Program-made: the position numbers and the translations under genes | Part shown: in pieces, positions 17,683 through 27,191 of the stretch | How the letters are laid out: each line of letters opens with the position of its first letter | How positions within the stretch are numbered: position 1 is the first letter of the stretch | The notes under the pieces: model-generated | Seen by the model: the letters and a program-made list of their open reading frames with translations, nothing else | Told to the model about the DNA's origin: nothing | Databases searched by the model: none | DNA from: Sphingomonas gellani | Lineage (GTDB): Bacteria; Pseudomonadota; Alphaproteobacteria; Sphingomonadales; Sphingomonadaceae | Length of the DNA stretch: 64,000 nucleotides | Reading direction: 5' to 3' | Assembly: GCF_900110035.1 (NCBI RefSeq) | Contig: NZ_FOCF01000001.1 | Coordinates: 434,001-498,000 of the forward strand

Positions 17683-18576
17683 TTAGCCCCAGAAGTGCGT
17701 CCGATACGCGTCGAAACACCGCTCGCCGCACTTGAGGCGGATCAGGGCGCCCTCCGCCATCGCCGTGGCGCGGCGGGGATCCTCCTCCACCGCCGGACGG
17801 ATTGCCTCCGCGTTCCAATCTTCAGAGTGCTTGATGTCGAGCACGGCATGAAGGTCGAAATAGCGACGCTCCTTGTTGGAGAAGCCCAGCCGCTTCAGCC
17901 CCATCGCGGTCATGCGCGACCGATCCGGCGCGGTCAGTTCGATCACGCCGAGGGCGCCCACCGACTGCCATGCGTAGCGGCGGTTCGTCGCCATCGCCGT
18001 CATGGCGTTGGCCAAGGCCAAACTTTCCCACACGGTGTTCTCGATGACGGGGTCGACCTGCAGTGTCTCGGTCAGCGCATCGAGCAGCAAACCATGCATG
18101 CCGGCCAGCTGACCCCGACCCATCTCGTCCCAATAGTTGCGCGCCAGCTCCAGCTTCGGCCGGTTCGGCAGCTTGACCTGGGTCATCGCGACCAGATCGT
18201 CGAACCCTGCTTCACCGGCGGCCTCCTGTTCAAAGAACCACTTTAGTTCCTCCAGACTCGACTCCTCGGCGATCCATGGGAACAAAGGGTCGCCCTGTCC
18301 TGGGCCGGTCTGCTTCAACCCTTCGAACCATGCGATGAAGCCATCTACGTCGGTCGGCGCGGCTGCGGCCTCCGCCGACACCTCCGCGCGCAGTTCCTCC
18401 AAAAACCCGCCTTCCAGCCGCTGCATGCGAACATCACGATCCAGCGTGCGTTGCCAATCGCCTGCCGGGAAGCCCGGCGCCATGCGCTCGCGGTTCCAGT
18501 GGGCAAGACCGCGCTGGAAGCTGTCGGTCAGGAATTGCGACGTACGCACGGACGCGTCGCGAAAAACGGTAGCCAT
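17683..18576 (-). CDS. Heme-oxygenase-like diiron oxidase (HDO) family protein
   Basis: A 297-residue helical protein of the iron-containing redox enzyme family. The ligand pattern of heme-oxygenase-like diiron enzymes is complete: Glu151 and His161 ten residues apart (DEMGRGQLAGMH), Glu213, and the final helix H243-x3-D247-x2-H250 (DLHAVLDIKH), plus a Glu near 116-118. Relatives such as SznF, BesC and UndA carry out N-oxidation, C-C cleavage or decarboxylation, so chemistry cannot be assigned. ATG 18576 has GAGAGG upstream. No biosynthetic cluster surrounds it; neighbours are lepA (convergent) and a divergent polysaccharide enzyme. Confidence 0.8.
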   Translation of the reverse strand: MATVFRDASVRTSQFLTDSFQRGLAHWNRERMAPGFPAGDWQRTLDRDVRMQRLEGGFLEELRAEVSAEAAAAPTDVDGFIAWFEGLKQTGPGQGDPLFPWIAEESSLEELKWFFEQEAAGEAGFDDLVAMTQVKLPNRPKLELARNYWDEMGRGQLAGMHGLLLDALTETLQVDPVIENTVWESLALANAMTAMATNRRYAWQSVGALGVIELTAPDRSRMTAMGLKRLGFSNKERRYFDLHAVLDIKHSEDWNAEAIRPAVEEDPRRATAMAEGALIRLKCGERCFDAYRTHFWG

Positions 18577-18753
18577 TGAGGATCCTCTCACAGAACCGCG
18601 CCAACAATCGCGGCCGTTGCCCGGTTCCCTCGGTTCAAACGATTACGGCGGCTTGATAAATCCAGGTTAACCGCGTTTGGGGATGCGTTCAGATGACGCC
18701 TCCGTCATTATGCGGATACGATGCCGCCATTCGGGGCGTGGCAGGAGCAGGGC

Positions 18754-21700
18754 ATGGCGGAACAACCGATCTTCTACGATGCCAGCGGACGACGCAGACG
18801 GCGGTTCGCCGTTGCGGTGGCCGCCTTTGTTGCCCTGCTGCTGTTGGCGGTGGCCGTATTCGCGGTGTCGATCGGTGCCGTGCCCGCGGCTCCGCTGCTG
18901 CCCGTCGACCCGGAACATCCCGCGCTTCATGCGTTGCCCGCACCGCAGGGCGCGCTCAATCGGACGCGGCGTGACGTCAACTATTATGCCCGGCATCTGT
19001 TCGGCACGAAGTCGAAGCGTCCTGCGGGGGCCGATCCGGCGCTGGCGATTGGTTTCTATGCGCCGTGGGACGAAAGCAGCGCGGCGAGCCTAGGTCGTCA
19101 TGTCGAGGGGCTGGACTGGGTCATTCCCGGCTGGATTTCCGTGACCGGCAAGGATCATCATGTCACCGTCTTCCGCGACACGGCGGGGCGGTCGATCCTC
19201 AACCATGCGCGTCACCAGCCAAAGGTGTTGCCGATGGTGCAGAACGCATTGAGCGGGCAGTGGGATGGCGCAGGCGCGGCTACCCTGTTCGCCGATGTCG
19301 CGGGTCGGCGTGCTTTCCTGGGTCGGCTGGGCGACTATCTGGCCGCGAACCATGCGGCCGGTGTCTTCTTCGACTTCGAGAACTTGCCCGCGAACGCGCT
19401 GCCCAACTACCGTGCCTTTCTCGCTGATGCGGCGCGCCTGCTCCATCCGCGCAACATGATCGTGACGATCGCGGCGCCGGTCGCGAATCAGGATTGGGAC
19501 CTGCCTGCGTTCGGCCGCGTGGCCGACAAGGTCTTCCTGATGGCTTATGACGAGCACGAGACGTCCGGCGATGCCGGGCCGATCGCGTCGCAGCGCTGGT
19601 TCGCGCGCGTGGTCGCGGACGCGTCGCGAGGCATCGATCCGGCCAAGCTGGTGGTGGCGATCGGCTCCTACGCCTATGACTGGCACAATGGCGGCGGCGA
19701 CGCGCTGGACGTGGAGGAAGCGTGGCAGGCGGCGCGGGATTCGGCCGCGGTGCCGACCTGGGATAAGGCGAGCGGCAATTCCAGCTTCGCCTATCAGGAG
19801 GGCGACACCCGCCACGTCATATGGCTGCTCGACGCGGCGTCCGCCTACAACCAGATCGCGTTCCTGCGGAAGGCGGGCGTGAACAGCGTCGCGTTGTGGC
19901 GTCTGGGATCGGAGGACCCCGGTCTGTGGAGCCTGTTCGGTCGCGGGGTGCGCAAGCTGCCCGATGCATCGGTCATGAACGTCATCCCGGCCGGCACCAA
20001 CGTCGACATCGAGGGCGCGGGCGAAATCCTGAAGATTGGCAGCCAGCCGGTGCAGGGCCAGCGTCAGGCGGTCGTCGGGCCGCTGGGAATCGAGGATGTG
20101 CGGTTCGACCGGCTGCCGTCGCCCTATGTCGTGCAGCGGACCGGGTACCGGCGGCGCGATCTGGCTCTGACGTTCGACGACGGCCCCGATCCAACCTGGA
20201 CCCCGCGCATCCTGGACATTCTGAAGCGCGAGCACGTGCCCGGCACCTTCTTCATCGTGGGCGAGAACGCGCTGACCAACCGCAGCTTGCTCACCCGCCT
20301 GGTCGACGAAGGGCATGAGGTCGGTAGCCACACCTATACCCACCCGAACCTGGCGACCGTGTCGGAGCGTCAGGTCCGGTTCGAGCTGAACACCACTCAG
20401 CGGTTGTTCCAGGCCTATACCGGACGTTCGCTGCGGCTGTTCCGCGCGCCTTATTTCGGGGACGCCGAGCCGACCACCGCGGACGAGATCGTGCCCGCGC
20501 TGGAGGCGCAGGAGCGCGGCTACATCTCGGTCGGGCTCCATATCGATCCCGACGACTGGAAGCGCCCCGGCGTTCAGCAGATCATCGACCGGACGATCGA
20601 GCGCGTCACCTCCGCGCCGGCCGATTGCCGCGAGACGACGGAGGCGAATTGCAGCCGCAACATCATCCTGCTCCACGACGCCGGCGGCAATCGCGCACAG
20701 ACTGTGGCGGCGCTGCCGGTCATCATCGAACGGCTGCGAGCGATGGGATATCGCTTCGTGCCCGTTTCGACGCTGGCCGGACTCAGCCGGGATCAGGCGA
20801 TGCCGGTGATATCGTCCAGCGATCGTCTGGCGGCGGAGGCGGACCTTGGGCTGTTCTGGGTCCTTGGTGCGATCGTCATTACGCTGAAGTGGCTGTTCAT
20901 CGTCGCGATCAGTGTCGGCATCCTGCGCGCGCTCGCGCTGTCCGCGCTTGCGCTGGTGCAGGCCCGGCGGGAGAGTCGCACCGTGTTCCCGGCGATCGAT
21001 CCGGGCCGGTTCGTGACGGTGATGATCCCCGCGTTTAACGAGGAGCGGGTGATTGAGCGCGCCGTCCGCGGCGTGCTGGCATCGACCGACGTGGCACTGG
21101 AAGTGATCGTGATCGACGACGGATCGCACGATCGGACGAGCGCCGTGGTGGCCGAGGCGTTCGCCGGCGATCCCCGCGTGCGGCTGCTGACGCTGGAGAA
21201 TGGTGGGAAGGCGCGGGCGCTTAACCGCGGGCTGGAGCTTGCCCGCGGAGAGATCGTCATCGCGCTGGATGCGGACACGCAGTTCGAGGCGACAACGGTG
21301 GCGCGGCTGGCACGCTGGTTCGCCGATCCGTCGCTCGGCGCGGTCGCGGGCAATGCAAAGGTCGGCAACCGCGTTAACCTGGTCACGAAGTGGCAGGCGC
21401 TGGAATACATCACCGCGCAAAATTTGGAGCGGCGCGCCCTTGCCCGCCTGAACGCCATCACCGTGGTGCCCGGCGCGGTAGGCGCTTGGCGCCTGTCGGC
21501 GATCCGCGCCGTCGGCGGCTATCCCGATGACACGCTGGCGGAGGATCAGGACCTGACCATCGCGATCCAGCGTGCGGGCTGGCACGTCACCTACGACCAA
21601 TATGCGATCGCATGGACGGAGGCGCCGGAAACATTCCGGGCGCTGGCCAAGCAGCGGTTCCGCTGGGCGTTCGGCACGTTGCAGTGCCTGTGGAAGCACC

Positions 21701-22125
21701 GCCGTGCGATCGGCGGCAGCCACCCGCGCGGGCTGGGCTGGATCGGATTGCCGCAGGCGATCGTGTTCCAGGTGGCGCTTGCCGCCATATCCCCGATCAT
21801 CGATCTGGCGCTGCTGGTCAGCTTCGCCGTCACCTATATCGCGGTGCAGGCGCATGGCTGGGCCCAGACCAGCGGCGACATATACACCATGCTGACTTTC
21901 TGGATCGTGTTCACCGCGATCGACCTTCTGGCAGCGACGGTTGCCTTTGCGCTGGAGCGGCGGGAGCGGTGGCGGCTGTTGTGGCTGCTTGTGCCGCAGC
22001 GGATCGGGTACCGCCAGCTGATGTACTATGTGGTGCTGAAGGCGTTGGCGCAGGCGGCGCGGGGGCCGAAGGTCGGATGGGGCAAGCTTCAGCGGACCGG
22101 GCGTGTGGAGGCGCCGGCCGGGTAA
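18754..22125 (+). CDS. Trifunctional GH18-like / NodB deacetylase / GT2 polysaccharide enzyme
   Basis: A 1123-residue membrane protein. A TM helix at about residues 18-40 follows an RRRRR cluster. A GH18-like barrel then carries Asp207-Phe-Glu209 (FFDFEN) and SH3-like and ligand segments. The NodB deacetylase domain has DD at 475-476 (TFDDGPDP) and H526-x3-H530 (SHTYTH). After a TM region near 715-760, the GT2 domain shows DD788-789, DAD839-841, EDQDLT and QRFRW967-971, followed by several TM helices. This predicts one machine that polymerises, deacetylates and trims a beta-linked aminosugar polymer across the inner membrane. ATG 18754 has AGGAG six bases upstream. modA follows 38 bp later. 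Confidence 0.9.
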   Translation: MAEQPIFYDASGRRRRRFAVAVAAFVALLLLAVAVFAVSIGAVPAAPLLPVDPEHPALHALPAPQGALNRTRRDVNYYARHLFGTKSKRPAGADPALAIGFYAPWDESSAASLGRHVEGLDWVIPGWISVTGKDHHVTVFRDTAGRSILNHARHQPKVLPMVQNALSGQWDGAGAATLFADVAGRRAFLGRLGDYLAANHAAGVFFDFENLPANALPNYRAFLADAARLLHPRNMIVTIAAPVANQDWDLPAFGRVADKVFLMAYDEHETSGDAGPIASQRWFARVVADASRGIDPAKLVVAIGSYAYDWHNGGGDALDVEEAWQAARDSAAVPTWDKASGNSSFAYQEGDTRHVIWLLDAASAYNQIAFLRKAGVNSVALWRLGSEDPGLWSLFGRGVRKLPDASVMNVIPAGTNVDIEGAGEILKIGSQPVQGQRQAVVGPLGIEDVRFDRLPSPYVVQRTGYRRRDLALTFDDGPDPTWTPRILDILKREHVPGTFFIVGENALTNRSLLTRLVDEGHEVGSHTYTHPNLATVSERQVRFELNTTQRLFQAYTGRSLRLFRAPYFGDAEPTTADEIVPALEAQERGYISVGLHIDPDDWKRPGVQQIIDRTIERVTSAPADCRETTEANCSRNIILLHDAGGNRAQTVAALPVIIERLRAMGYRFVPVSTLAGLSRDQAMPVISSSDRLAAEADLGLFWVLGAIVITLKWLFIVAISVGILRALALSALALVQARRESRTVFPAIDPGRFVTVMIPAFNEERVIERAVRGVLASTDVALEVIVIDDGSHDRTSAVVAEAFAGDPRVRLLTLENGGKARALNRGLELARGEIVIALDADTQFEATTVARLARWFADPSLGAVAGNAKVGNRVNLVTKWQALEYITAQNLERRALARLNAITVVPGAVGAWRLSAIRAVGGYPDDTLAEDQDLTIAIQRAGWHVTYDQYAIAWTEAPETFRALAKQRFRWAFGTLQCLWKHRRAIGGSHPRGLGWIGLPQAIVFQVALAAISPIIDLALLVSFAVTYIAVQAHGWAQTSGDIYTMLTFWIVFTAIDLLAATVAFALERRERWRLLWLLVPQRIGYRQLMYYVVLKALAQAARGPKVGWGKLQRTGRVEAPAG

Positions 22126-22163
22126 GGCTGGCCTGCGCCGCGTCGCGCTATATAAGGCGGAAT

Positions 22164-22934
22164 ATGATCCTTTCTCTCTTCCGCCGGTTCGCCTTGGCGC
22201 TGTTGATGCTGGCGGTCGCGCCCGCGGTGCTCGCGGAACCTGCGGCACGATCGGCGCCGCTGGTACTCGCCGCCGCCAGCATGCAGGAGGCGATGAGTGC
22301 CGCCGCCGACGAGTGGGCGCGCCGGGGCCATGTGCGCCCGGTCATCGCCTTCGCGGCGTCATCCGCCCTGGCGCGGCAGGCGCAGGCGGGCGGCAGGGCC
22401 GATCTGTTCGTGTCGGCGGACGAGCAATGGATGGACGTGCTGGCGCGCGGCGGACTGATCGTACCCGGCACGCGCGCCGACCTGGTGCGCAACCGATTGG
22501 TGGTCGTGGCGCCCGTCGGCCGTGGAGAACGGATCACGGTTCGGCGGATCGCGACCATCCTGTCGGCCGGGCCGCTGGCCATGGCCGATCCGCGCGCGGT
22601 TCCGGCAGGTCGCTATGGCGAGGCTGCGCTGACCCGGCTTGGCGTGTGGCAGTCGGTTGCACCGCATGTGGTGCGTGCGGCCGACGTCCGCGCGGCGCTG
22701 GCGTTGGTCGAGCGCGGTGCGGCGCCTTACGGCATCGTCTACGCCACCGACGCACGCGCATCGCGGAAGGTGAGGGTGGTCGGCGTGTTCCCGGCCGACA
22801 GCCACCCGCCGATCCTGTATCCGGTGGCGAGGTTGAGGAATGGCGTGAGCCCGGACGCCGAGGGCTTTCGCCGGTTCCTGCTGTCCCCGGCTGGTCGGGC
22901 CATCTTCGCGCGGTTCGGCTTCGCGGCGGCGTGA
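22164..22934 (+). CDS. modA: Molybdate ABC transporter substrate-binding protein
   Basis: A 256-residue periplasmic binding protein with a signal peptide (FALALLMLAVAPAVLAEP). The ModA pattern is clear: LVLAAASMQEAMSAAADEW at the N-terminus of the mature protein, FAASSALARQAQAGGRADLFVSAD in the middle, and YGIVYATDA plus YPVARL near the end. It captures molybdate for molybdenum-cofactor enzymes. ATG 22164 follows AAGGCGG. It is the first gene of modABC; its stop overlaps the modB start. Confidence 0.94.
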   Translation: MILSLFRRFALALLMLAVAPAVLAEPAARSAPLVLAAASMQEAMSAAADEWARRGHVRPVIAFAASSALARQAQAGGRADLFVSADEQWMDVLARGGLIVPGTRADLVRNRLVVVAPVGRGERITVRRIATILSAGPLAMADPRAVPAGRYGEAALTRLGVWQSVAPHVVRAADVRAALALVERGAAPYGIVYATDARASRKVRVVGVFPADSHPPILYPVARLRNGVSPDAEGFRRFLLSPAGRAIFARFGFAAA

Positions 22935-23623
22935 TCCTGTCCGACGCGGAATGGGAGGTCGTCCGACTGTCGTTACTGGTCGGCGGTACGGCCTGCATGG
23001 CGGCCCTGCCGGTCGCGTTCGGCCTCGCCTGGCTGCTAGCGCGGGCGCGCTTTCCCGGACGGCTGGTGCTGGACGCGCTGGTGCACCTGCCGCTCGTTGT
23101 GCCGCCGGTCGTGACCGGTTGGCTGCTGCTGCTCGCATTCGCGCCGGGTGGCCCGATCGGCCGCTGGTTGCTCGACTGGTTCGGGGTGACGGTGTTGTTC
23201 CGTTGGACCGGCGCCGCGATCGCGGCCGCCGTCATGGCGCTGCCGCTGATGGTCCGCGCGATGCGACTGTCGATCGAGGCGGTCGATAGGCGGCTGGAAT
23301 CCGCGGCCAGGACGCTGGGTGCCGACCCATGGCGCGTGTTCCGTACCGTGACCCTGCCGCTCAGCCTGCCCGGGATCATGGCCGGCCTGGTGCTGGGCTT
23401 CGCGCGGTCGATCGGGGAGTTCGGCGCGACCATCACCTTCGTCTCCAGCGTGCCGGGTGAGACGGAGACGTTGCCGCTCGCCATCTACGCCGCGCTGCAA
23501 ACCCCCGGTGGCGAAAACAGCGTGTGGCGGCTGGCGGCGGTGTCGGTGAGCCTCAGCCTGGTGGCGCTGATCGCGTCGGAGTGGCTGGGCCGGCGATGGG
23601 GGCGGCGGCTGCATGTCCTTTGA
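22931..23623 (+). CDS. modB: Molybdate ABC transporter permease
   Basis: A 230-residue inner-membrane permease with five to six TM helices. The PPVVTGWLLLL and GADPWRVFRTVTLPLSLPGIMAGL segments (the EAA loop that contacts the ATPase) are diagnostic of ModB. It starts with GTG overlapping the modA stop (GTGA), so translation is probably coupled, and it overlaps modC by 11 bp. Confidence 0.94.
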   Translation: MILSDAEWEVVRLSLLVGGTACMAALPVAFGLAWLLARARFPGRLVLDALVHLPLVVPPVVTGWLLLLAFAPGGPIGRWLLDWFGVTVLFRWTGAAIAAAVMALPLMVRAMRLSIEAVDRRLESAARTLGADPWRVFRTVTLPLSLPGIMAGLVLGFARSIGEFGATITFVSSVPGETETLPLAIYAALQTPGGENSVWRLAAVSVSLSLVALIASEWLGRRWGRRLHVL

Positions 23624-24215
23624 CGTCGATGTACGGTGCCAGGTCGGAGAGGCGGCGATCGCACTCCGGTTCGCGACCGGGGCTGGCGTAACCGTGCTGG
23701 TCGGCCCTTCCGGCGTCGGCAAATCCAGCGTGCTGAACATGGTCGCGGGGCTTCTCACCCCGGACGATGGTCATGTCAGGGTCGGGGAGCGGACGCTGTT
23801 CCACGCCGCAACGGGCGTGAACCTGCCGCCCCAGCGACGCCATGTCGGCTACGTCTTTCAGGAGCCGCGCCTGTTTCCGCACAAGCGGGTGCGCGCGAAC
23901 CTGCTCTACGGCGCGCCGGATGCGGCCCCGCTGACCGCGACCGCGGCGATGCTCGACATCGGTCATCTGCTGGAGCGCTGGCCGGCCAGCCTGTCGGGCG
24001 GGGAGGCGCGGCGGGTAGCGATCGGCAGGGCGTTGTTGTCCGACCCCGCCTTTCTGTTGCTGGACGAACCGATGTCGTCGTTGGACCCGACCCGGCGCGA
24101 GGAGGTTCTGCGGGACATTGAGCGCATACGCGACGAATCGCGCCTACCTATCCTGATGGTCACGCATGATGCGCAGGAGGCGGAGCGGCTGGCGACGAGC
24201 ATCGTCCGGATGTGA
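23613..24215 (+). CDS. modC: Molybdate ABC transporter ATP-binding protein, short form
   Basis: A 200-residue ABC ATPase. Walker A is GPSGVGKSS, the signature LSGGEARRVAIGRAL, Walker B FLLLDEP, and the switch His in MVTHD. The C-terminal MOP domain that binds molybdate and gives trans-inhibition in full-length ModC (about 350 residues) is absent, so feedback control at the transporter is probably lost. It completes the modABC operon with overlapping starts. Confidence 0.92.
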   Translation: MSFDVDVRCQVGEAAIALRFATGAGVTVLVGPSGVGKSSVLNMVAGLLTPDDGHVRVGERTLFHAATGVNLPPQRRHVGYVFQEPRLFPHKRVRANLLYGAPDAAPLTATAAMLDIGHLLERWPASLSGGEARRVAIGRALLSDPAFLLLDEPMSSLDPTRREEVLRDIERIRDESRLPILMVTHDAQEAERLATSIVRM

Positions 24216-24267
24216 GCCGTGACCCCGCTGCCGGACTAGATGGCGGGGTTTGGCTCGGTCAGCGACG

Positions 24268-24717
24268 TCATGTCGTCGCCGCAGCCCGCTCGGCCAGGTG
24301 AGCGAGCCACAGCGTGGCAGGCAAGCCCTGCTGGATCTGCTTGCCGTCGGCACGCCCGTCCGCGATGGCATGGCGCGTCGGCGTGGCGTTTGGTCGCGCG
24401 AGGATCATGGCCAGCGCGTCGCGCGCATCCTCCTCGCGGATTGCAAACGCGTTGGCCGCGAAAGTCGCGAAGCCGCTCCCGATCATCTCATCCGCCAGCC
24501 GGTCGTCGGTGAGGCTTTCGCCGATCAATTGGGCATAGGCGCCATAGATATAGCCATGCGAGTAGCGATCGGCCCAGATCGCCTGGGCCGGTTGACGCAG
24601 ATGTTCCATCGCGAACAGGGCCTGCGATGCCAGATGCGCTCTGGTCCGCTTGGCTTCCTCCTGAAGGGACGCGATCAGCCGCTGGCGCTCACGCCGTTTC
24701 CTGACGAACTTGAACAT
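24268..24717 (-). CDS. Conserved-looking hypothetical protein
   Basis: A 149-residue predicted cytoplasmic, mostly helical protein. A basic N-terminus (MFKFVRKRRERQRLIASLQEEAKR) leads into a helical segment ending near LADEMIGSGFATFAANAF. I do not recognise the family. Codon use is like that of neighbours. It is convergent with modC (52 bp between stop codons) and downstream of rpsI on the same strand, separated from it by a hairpin terminator. Confidence 0.55.
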   Translation of the reverse strand: MFKFVRKRRERQRLIASLQEEAKRTRAHLASQALFAMEHLRQPAQAIWADRYSHGYIYGAYAQLIGESLTDDRLADEMIGSGFATFAANAFAIREEDARDALAMILARPNATPTRHAIADGRADGKQIQQGLPATLWLAHLAERAAATT

Positions 24718-24774
24718 GGCCTAAGGGGTGCCAGACCCCAAGGCGGGCGACAAGTGGTGCGATCGGATGTCACC

Positions 24775-24809
24775 AAAACGCGAAAGGGCGGCCCGTCACC
24801 GGACCGCCC
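24775..24809 (-). terminator. Rho-independent terminator after rpsI
   Basis: Read on the minus strand, a 9-bp GC-rich stem (including GGGCGG and CCGCCC, with two G-T or G-C end variations) and a GGTGAC loop at 24786-24809 is followed by tttcgcgtttt. It lies about 50 bp after the rpsI stop and would end the rplM-rpsI transcript. Confidence 0.7.
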
Positions 24810-24857
24810 CCACATCGTTCGTATGCCGCGCCGCGTGAGCTGTGCGGACGCGTTCGA

Positions 24858-25406
24858 TCAGCGCTTCGAGAACTGGAAGCTGCGGCGTGCCTTCGCGCGG
24901 CCGTACTTCTTACGCTCAACGGCGCGGCTGTCGCGGGTCAGGAACCCGGCGGCCTTGACCGGCGCGCGCAGGATCGGCTCGTACTTGGTAATCGCCTGGC
25001 TGATGCCATGCTTAACCGCGCCAGCCTGACCCGACAGACCGCCACCCTTGACGGTGACGACCACGTCATACTGGCCCTCGCGCTCGGTCACGCCGAACAC
25101 CTGGTTGATGACGAGGCGCAGCGACGGACGTGCGAAATACACTTCCTGGTCGCGGCCGTTGATGGTGATCTTGCCCGAACCCGGCTTCAGCCAGACGCGA
25201 GCGACTGCGTCCTTGCGGCGACCGGTGGCATAGGCGCGGCCCTGCTTGTCGAGTTCCTGCTCGCGCAACGGCGCACGCTGCACGGGCGCGTCGATGCTGC
25301 CCGCCATGTAGGCGTCGGCCGACGCGTCAGACTGCGCCACCGCGGCTTCACGCTGCTGACCCAGCGCGGCACCTAGATCGGAAAGGGACTGGCGATTGTC
25401 GGACAT
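24858..25406 (-). CDS. rpsI: 30S ribosomal protein S9, N-terminally extended
   Basis: A 182-residue S9. The conserved core starts at about residue 57 ([23 protein letters not shown]) and ends in the basic tail [11 protein letters not shown] that reaches the P-site tRNA. About 55 extra N-terminal residues, Gln/Ala/Ser-rich, precede it; E. coli S9 is 130 residues. Such extensions occur in sphingomonads and related groups. The start ATG overlaps the rplM stop (TAATG), giving coupled synthesis of L13 and S9. Confidence 0.96.
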   Translation of the reverse strand: MSDNRQSLSDLGAALGQQREAAVAQSDASADAYMAGSIDAPVQRAPLREQELDKQGRAYATGRRKDAVARVWLKPGSGKITINGRDQEVYFARPSLRLVINQVFGVTEREGQYDVVVTVKGGGLSGQAGAVKHGISQAITKYEPILRAPVKAAGFLTRDSRAVERKKYGRAKARRSFQFSKR

Positions 25407-25885
25407 TATGCGCCCACCTTGTTCTTGCGGCTCATGCCGGCGATGTCGAGGACCTCGGGGCTCTGCGCCTCATGAGGATGCTCCGCGCCCTTGAAGATGC
25501 GCAGGTTGCGCATCTGCTGGCGACCGAGCGGACCGCGCGGGATCATGCGCTCGACAGCCTTTTCCAGAACGCGCTCGGGGAAACGACCCTCCAGCACCTT
25601 GGCGGCGGTGACGCCCTTGATGCCGCCGGCATAGCCGGTGTGCTTGTAATAGATCTTCTTCGCCGCCTTGTTGGAGGTGAAGCGGATCTTGTCCGCGTTG
25701 ATGACGACGACGTTGTCGCCGCAATCGACGTGCGGGGTGAAGCTCGTCTTGTGCTTGCCGCGCAGGACGTTGGCGATGACCACGGCCGCACGGCCGACCA
25801 CCAGATCGGTGGCGTCAACGATATGCCACTTCTTCTCCACCTCGTGCGGCTTGGCCGCCTTGGTGGTCTTCATGAGCGCCTTCAT
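25406..25885 (-). CDS. rplM: 50S ribosomal protein L13
   Basis: A 159-residue L13. Conserved motifs are [36 protein letters not shown], and [19 protein letters not shown]. The frame is open far upstream to 26065; ATG 25885 starts the normal sequence. It assembles early in the 50S subunit. It is first in the rplM-rpsI operon. Confidence 0.97.
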   Translation of the reverse strand: MKALMKTTKAAKPHEVEKKWHIVDATDLVVGRAAVVIANVLRGKHKTSFTPHVDCGDNVVVINADKIRFTSNKAAKKIYYKHTGYAGGIKGVTAAKVLEGRFPERVLEKAVERMIPRGPLGRQQMRNLRIFKGAEHPHEAQSPEVLDIAGMSRKNKVGA

Positions 25886-25949
25886 GGGCGAGAGACCTTT
25901 CGGTTTGAAACGCAACGCGCCGCCCGATCGCGGCGGCGTGAACGGGGCG

Positions 25950-25978
25950 GCAATGGCCAAGCAGCGGTGGAAAGTCAA
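25950..25978 (-). promoter_or_regulatory. Candidate promoter for rplM-rpsI
   Basis: On the minus strand TTGACT at 25978-25973 and, 17 bases later, CATTGC at 25955-25950 form a plausible -35 and weak -10 pair about 65 bp before the rplM start. Assignment is by pattern only. Confidence 0.35.
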
Positions 25979-26039
25979 GCAAAGTGCTACTTTCCTGACG
26001 GGTAACGAAATACCCGAAGCTGGGGCTGAGGCGTTGGGC

Positions 26040-27077
26040 TCAGGCGCGTCTACGACCGACAGCATGGGCTGCCGTGACGGCGGCGATCAGCAGCAGCGCC
26101 GCGTTCGCCTGATGCGCCACCGCGATCTCGATCCTAACACCCGTCAGCAGCGTAGCGATCCCCAACACGATCTGCACCAGCACAAGGGCCTTCACGACAT
26201 AGCCCGCGTTCGACCCGGCCCGGCGCGCACAGAGCGCCAGCACCACCAGGCCACCCGCCGCGACAAAGGCGAACCAGCGGTGGATGAACTGCACCACCAC
26301 GGGATTGTCGATCCCGTTGCGCCAGCCAGGCGACAGCATGGGCACGCCGGAGGGGAACAGTGCGTCACCCATCAGCGGCCAGCTGGAAAAGGCATAGCCC
26401 GCGTCCAGGCCGGCGGTGAACGCACCCCAGAGGATCTGTACCGCCAGCAGCCCGAGCGCGACGATCGCAACCGGACGCAGGAGCGCCGGGCGCGCATAGC
26501 CGTCACGGCACAGGGCGAGGAGGTCGAGCGCAGTCCAGGTGATCCCGGCAAGCGTGACCAGCGCGGTCATCAGATGCGCGGCCAGGCGCAGGTGACTGAC
26601 ATCGGTACGAACCGCCAACCCCGACTTCACCATCCACCATCCGACGGCACCCTGCAACGCGCCGAGCGCCAGCAGGGCGATCAGCCGGGGCAGGTACCCG
26701 CGAGGAATTTGGCCCCTGACCCAGAACCAGAGCAGGGGCAGCGCAAAGACCAGCCCGATCGTGCGGGCCAGGGCGCGGTGGACATATTCCCAGAAGAAGA
26801 TCGCCTTGAAGCCCGACAGGGTCATGGCCGAATTGATCTCCCGGAATTCAGGAATACGCCGATAGTTTGCGAACTCCGCCTGCCATTGTGCGTCGTTCAG
26901 CGGGGGGACGATGCCGGTGATCGGCTTCCATTCGGTGATCGACAGGCCGCTGTTGGTCAGGCGGGTGATGCCACCCACGACGACGATCCCGACGATCATC
27001 GCCACCACGACAATCAGCCACGTGGCCAGCGCGGCAGGCCGCGCGCGCGAAAGGGAGGCTGAACCGAAGCGGGGCAT
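26040..27077 (-). CDS. ctaA: Heme A synthase, CtaA/COX15 family
   Basis: A 345-residue inner-membrane enzyme that oxidises heme O to heme A for cytochrome oxidase. It has eight predicted TM helices and the paired heme-binding histidines in [28 protein letters not shown] and AVAHQANAA. The N-terminal motif [18 protein letters not shown] is strongly conserved in alphaproteobacterial and mitochondrial forms. It is divergent from the merC-like gene. It ends 155 bp before the rplM start on the same strand. Confidence 0.95.
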   Translation of the reverse strand: MPRFGSASLSRARPAALATWLIVVVAMIVGIVVVGGITRLTNSGLSITEWKPITGIVPPLNDAQWQAEFANYRRIPEFREINSAMTLSGFKAIFFWEYVHRALARTIGLVFALPLLWFWVRGQIPRGYLPRLIALLALGALQGAVGWWMVKSGLAVRTDVSHLRLAAHLMTALVTLAGITWTALDLLALCRDGYARPALLRPVAIVALGLLAVQILWGAFTAGLDAGYAFSSWPLMGDALFPSGVPMLSPGWRNGIDNPVVVQFIHRWFAFVAAGGLVVLALCARRAGSNAGYVVKALVLVQIVLGIATLLTGVRIEIAVAHQANAALLLIAAVTAAHAVGRRRA

Positions 27078-27191
27078 GTCCGGCCCCTAGCCATACGCGG
27101 GATCGCCGTCGAGTGCGGCGGCGACCTTCCTGTCGGCGCAAGTCTTGTTATGTTGTATCCTTCCCTAAGTCGGACTACATGACGGTTCAGG

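Noticed and set aside
19090-22248. 1052-residue open frame antisense to the polysaccharide enzyme
   Set aside because: Long antisense frames arise from GC-rich codon bias; composition is Arg/His/Gln-rich without any domain. The same holds for 4108-6039, 15629-17572, 28000-30123 and 35190-37406.
27146-27160. Zur box upstream of the merC-like gene
   Set aside because: Only the left half (TGTTATGTT) resembles the known alphaproteobacterial Zur palindrome; the right half does not match, so I did not list it.
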